64,000 nucleotides of DNA from Actinostola sp. cb2023. Its lineage: Eukaryota; Cnidaria; Anthozoa; Actiniaria; Actinostolidae. Numbering within the stretch: the stretch's first letter is position 1; each line of letters opens with the position of its first letter. Below, piece by piece: positions 62,001-64,000 of this stretch. Position numbers and translations under genes: made by a program. The notes under the pieces were generated by a model. That model was not told the origin of the DNA. It searched no databases and saw nothing but the letters and a program-made list of their open reading frames with translations. The stretch is taken from contig JAUJYZ010001418.1 in NCBI GenBank assembly GCA_033675265.1, forward strand, positions 1 to 64,000, in the 5' to 3' direction.

Positions 62001-63702
62001 TCCTGATGGTTCGCTTGCTGGTGTAATTGGCGAAGTCTTTAAAGAAGTGAGTAGTTAAACCCCGCCGTACTGGACCAGTCTTGGGGAGGGTGAGTGGGTG
62101 GGTAGGTAGGGGATATGGTGGAACAAATCCTGATGGTTCGCTTGCTGGTGTAATTGGCGAAGTCTTTAAAGAAGTGAGTAGTTAAACCCCGCCGTACTGG
62201 ACCAGTCTTGGGGAGGGTGAGTGGGTGGGTAGGTGGATATGGTGGAACAAATCCTGATGGTTCGCTTGCTGGTGTAATTGGCGAAGTCTTTAAAGAAGTG
62301 AGTAGTTAAACCCCGCCGTACTGGACCAGTCTTGGGGAGGGTGAGCGGGTGGGTAGGTAGGTGGATATGGTGGAACAAATCCTGATGGTTCGCTTGCTGG
62401 TGTAATAGGCGAAGTCTTTAAAGAAGTGAGTAGTTAAACCCCGCCGTACTGGACCAGTCTTGGGGAGGGTGAGTGGGTGGGTAGGTGGATATGGTGGAAC
62501 AAATCCTGATGGTTCGCTTGCTGGTGTAATTGGCGAAGTCTTTAAAGAAGTGAGTAGTTAAACCCCGCCGTACTGGACCAGTCTTGGGGAGGGTGAGCGG
62601 GTGGGTAGGTAGGTAGGTGGATATGGTGGAACAAATCCTGATGGTTCGCTTGCTGGTGTAATAGGCGAAGTCTTTAAAGAAGTGAGTAGTTAAACCCCGC
62701 CGTACTGGACCAGTCTCGGGGAGGGTGAGTGGGTGTGGTATAAATTGTGTAGGTATTTTCGGGTATGATTTCTGAGCCTGACTGACCTGTTTTACAAAAC
62801 TCTGTTGTTAAACCCATACAAAAATGTATTTTGATTTTGTTATAAACACAACAACCCGCTGACCACCTCGCTCGTTTAACCGCTGGAATGACAGACAGCA
62901 GGCTTACGTATATCGTTTTAATCAGAACGGTTTATTGTTGTACAGAATGCCGATATGTCATCTATGCCGCTGACCATAAATTCTGAGAGACTTGAGCTTC
63001 TTGGATTCAGCAAACCCTTCATGTTCTATTCCATGGACATGATCACGAAGAAACCCAAAGAAAAAGCATTCGATATCACAGGATTTATGACACCATATAC
63101 TATCCCAGTATGGATCATGACATTTGCCACGTGGCTTGTCGTCTCTGCCATCTTGACTTTTGTCAATTACTACAGGTACGTATCGTATATATTGGATTTA
63201 AAAAACGTGACAGACTGTCACGTTCCACGACGACCTGTTGTTGGATAACACAATATCCACAGTTCACATGACCCTAAGTTGAAGTGCTTTCAAGGGTCAC
63301 GCTATTCACTACACATGTTGAAGTGAAAAAAGGAGTTGGTGTCACGCCATACACTTTTCACGTGACCCTAAGTCGAAGTGTATGTATGAATTGTTGTCAC
63401 GCCATGTCGTGTGACCAACATTTTTATTTATTTTTATTTTTATTTTTATTAACTTCACCACTGAATAGTACATATTACTTACAGGAGTTGTGGCCACTTC
63501 TAGTCACTTCTCACTTTCTTACTACTTTTCATATCCAGCGGAATCTAATGCTGTGATTCTTGTTTCGTACCCAGTCCGTACGGCCATCGTCTGTGTGATG
63601 AAGAACAGAATGGTGATGAATTCAATTGGTTCAACAGTTTATGGTTCTGCCTCGCTAGTATGTTACAACAAGGCGGGGATAGTACACCACGCATGTTCTC
63701 AG
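50652..63702 (+). CDS. Ionotropic glutamate receptor B (GluR-B), 3' end outside window
   Basis: Twelve exons: 50652-50736 (first of 14 tandem copies, last ending 51945), 52056-52190, 52291-52530, 56885-57084, 57204-57263, 57688-57813, 57921-58070, 58334-58438, 59699-59821, 60322-60519, 62946-63175, 63575-63702. Junctions are GT...AG with continuous frame; exons 4-8 and 10 have exactly the lengths of their GluR-A counterparts. Content: signal peptide, amino-terminal domain (TVLSAVSQVN, IAKYKWTNLVVLFD), S1 (DPPFVMTRLDE...VGFSVDLIKSIAEILHF), PLTINSER, FSKPFM, TM1 (IPVWIMTFATWLVVSAIL), pore loop FNSLWFCLASMLQQGGD with Gln at the Q/R/N site. TM3, S2 and TM4 lie beyond 64000. Three exons have amplified 3' ends with splice donors. 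The acceptor at 50645 (TTTCTCTAG|ATTGACATGG) implies an upstream noncoding exon. Confidence 0.95.
52738..52949. repeat. 20-bp satellite, left block
   Basis: Tandem ggaatttccttaccaaatat with variants (agaatttcc, accatatat) in GluR-B intron 3. It is cut at 52950 by the hAT-like insertion and continues at 54402. Confidence 0.93.
52950..54401. mobile_element. hAT-like element inserted in the 20-bp satellite
   Basis: 1,452 bp beginning caggagcccattactaggag and ending with its complement; the inverted ends match for about 76 bp through gacatcatttgcacaaatt. CCATATA flanks both sides (52943-52949, 54402-54408), a 7-bp target duplication taken from the satellite unit. Inside, a Ser/Glu-rich frame (SSSEESESSEI) ends at TGA near 53224; no transposase is recognisable. 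Confidence 0.82.
54402..56511. repeat. 20-bp satellite, main block, with higher-order copies
   Basis: Over 100 units of ggaatttccttaccaaatat. Blocks starting at 54617, 55348 and 55985 are the same for at least 290 bp, giving higher-order periods of 731 and 637 bp that also share the agaatttatagatttcct irregularity. The three identical 96-codon frames in these blocks are repeat artefacts. A short remainder follows the MITE at 56722-56800. Confidence 0.93.
56513..56719. mobile_element. TA-target MITE, family 2, copy 1
   Basis: 207 bp with ends gagtcgttttcgtatgagtg and complement, flanked by TA (56511-56512, 56720-56721), inserted in the 20-bp satellite. Internal cggtacgg phrases repeat in both orientations. 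A second copy is at 59963-60143. Confidence 0.85.
57375..57668. repeat. 19-bp tandem repeat
   Basis: About fourteen copies of ctgatctatttacgtaggg and variants (gatgaaccattacgtaggg) in GluR-B intron 5. Ends just before exon 6. Confidence 0.9.
58409..59130. repeat. Four copies of the GluR-B exon 8 end plus donor
   Basis: A segment of about 85 bp holding the last 30 coding bases of exon 8 (atgaacttgagaaacgggac...), the donor AAG|GTAAAG and about 50 bp of intron (ttgtcttatagacggcatct ... ttaggcttttaatacgaata). It occurs at 58409, 58526, 58661 and 59052, separated by (ATT)n tracts. The fourth copy has one base change (actggaca). Reading through any donor reaches TAG within fourteen codons. Confidence 0.92.
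58497..59045. repeat. ATT microsatellites between the exon 8 copies
   Basis: (ATT)n runs at 58500-58525, 58608-58660, 58756-58790 and 58937-59045. They separate the duplicated exon ends and probably mediated their spread by slippage or unequal exchange. Confidence 0.9.
59963..60143. mobile_element. TA-target MITE, family 2, copy 2
   Basis: Ends gagtcgttttcgtacgagtg and the near-complement cactcgtacgaaaaccactc, in GluR-B intron 9. The left flank is TA (59961-59962); the right flank is TG, a changed TA. The centre is in the reverse order relative to copy 1. Confidence 0.8.
60322..60519 (+). CDS. GluR-B exon 10: ligand-binding S1
   Basis: 198 nt, the same length as GluR-A exon 10. Encodes DPPFVMTRLDEKSK, GFSVDLIKSIAEILHFQYEF, then DGRYGGTNPDGSLAGVIGEV. 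The last 60-odd bases and the donor GAA|GTGAGT are the seed of the 18-copy repeat that follows. Confidence 0.93.
60455..62740. repeat. 18 tandem copies of the GluR-B exon 10 end plus donor
   Basis: Unit of 124-132 bp: about 62 bases of exon 10 (ggatacggtggaacaaatcc ... tctttaaagaa), donor, then about 60 bp of intron (agttaaaccccgccgtactg ... ggtgggtaggta). Donors GTGAGT at 60520, 60648, 60772, 61024, 61152, 61280, 61408, 61536, 61664, 61791, 61919, 62047, 62174, 62298, 62426, 62550 and 62682; the one at 60896 is GCGAGT. Reading through any donor gives Val-Ser-Ser-stop. The minus-strand 66-codon frames here are shadows. Confidence 0.95.
62946..63702 (+). CDS. GluR-B exons 11-12: end of S1, TM1, pore loop
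   Basis: Exon 11 (62946-63175) encodes NADMSSMPLTINSERLELLG, FSKPFM and TM1. Exon 12 (63575-63702) begins after TTTCGTACCCAG and encodes PYGHRLCDEEQNGDEFNWF, then NSLWFCLASMLQQGGDSTPR. It ends FS in phase 1 before GTAACT, as in GluR-A. The pore frame differs from the longest open frame in this stretch; I chose it because it matches the pore-loop motif and phase. Confidence 0.92.
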
Positions 63703-64000
63703 GTAACTGCCGCTGATCAGCTACCCAGTCAATGAATGTCACGTGATCACTTCAAGGAGAAGATTGAGTCTGGTTCACAATGGCGTCTGACCTAAACGTG
63801 TTTGGTGTTTGGTTCTTGTCTCATCAAATTTCACTGATGGAAAAATTATCGTTTAGATGGTCAATTCCATATATGGTAACCAAATTCCATATTAGGCAAT
63901 TCGATTTTTTATTGGCCAAACTGTTTCCACCAATCACGTTCGAGCTAAGTCTGGTCAGACGCAATTTTGAATAATGTGTAATTCATTTCATACAAGATAC
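63703..64000. other. GluR-B intron 12, runs off the window
   Basis: Intron sequence with one pair of satellite-like phrases (attccatatatggtaacc, attccatattaggcaatt) at 63866-63900. No exon is seen before the window ends. Confidence 0.7.

Noticed and set aside
60403..62378. A family of 66-codon minus-strand frames
   Set aside because: Antisense shadows of the exon 10 donor array; they simply repeat with the unit.
50652..62740. Regular direct repeats resembling a CRISPR array
   Set aside because: Units are contiguous without unique spacers, are exon-derived, and the DNA is eukaryotic.
63490..63735. The 81-codon frame ending PSQ at 63735 as coding
   Set aside because: The conserved pore-loop sequence is in a different frame, bounded by an acceptor at 63573-63574 and a donor at 63703.

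Overview
This is nuclear DNA from an animal. Every recognisable gene is split by spliceosomal introns with clean GT/AG junctions, and the products (a PRDM14 transcription factor, a SELENOO-family pseudokinase AMPylase, two ionotropic glutamate receptors) are metazoan. AT-rich intergenic DNA, many small inverted-repeat transposons and very large intronic minisatellites fit a marine invertebrate. A cnidarian is plausible, but I cannot prove the phylum from this window.

Layout. 1-2210: no recognisable gene. 2211-9543, minus strand: PRDM14 (four 3' exons; first exon not found). 9544-13434: intergenic, with one Tc1/mariner-type MITE. 13435-28701, plus strand: a complete 16-exon SELENOO homolog ending in Cys instead of selenocysteine. 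Its introns hold Harbinger-type elements, a 46-base G tract and a 6 kb GT-rich minisatellite. 29878-39920, plus: ionotropic glutamate receptor A (GluR-A), 16 exons, about 827 codons, N-terminus to TM4. 39921-50640: 10.7 kb of intergenic DNA full of hairpins, a 3.4 kb palindrome and a 1.6 kb hAT-like element. 50652-63702, plus: glutamate receptor B (GluR-B), 12 exons down to the pore loop, running off the window.

GluR-A and GluR-B are a head-to-tail tandem duplication: six internal exons have identical lengths (200, 60, 126, 150, 105, 198 nt) and the same intron phases. Reading frame is conserved across all junctions I assembled. The exceptions are one missing base in SELENOO exon 1 and one in the PRDM14 zinc-finger exon, both at short A/T runs and probably sequence errors.

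The most unusual feature is in GluR-B. Three different exons have their 3' end plus the 5' splice site amplified in tandem: 14 copies of the signal-peptide exon (93-bp unit, open frame through all copies), 4 copies of the end of exon 8, and 18 copies of the end of the ligand-binding S1 exon. GluR-A shows a smaller counterpart, a duplicated 3' splice site before exon 4. Whether these splice-site ladders are used or are neutral minisatellites seeded at exon edges can be tested with RNA.
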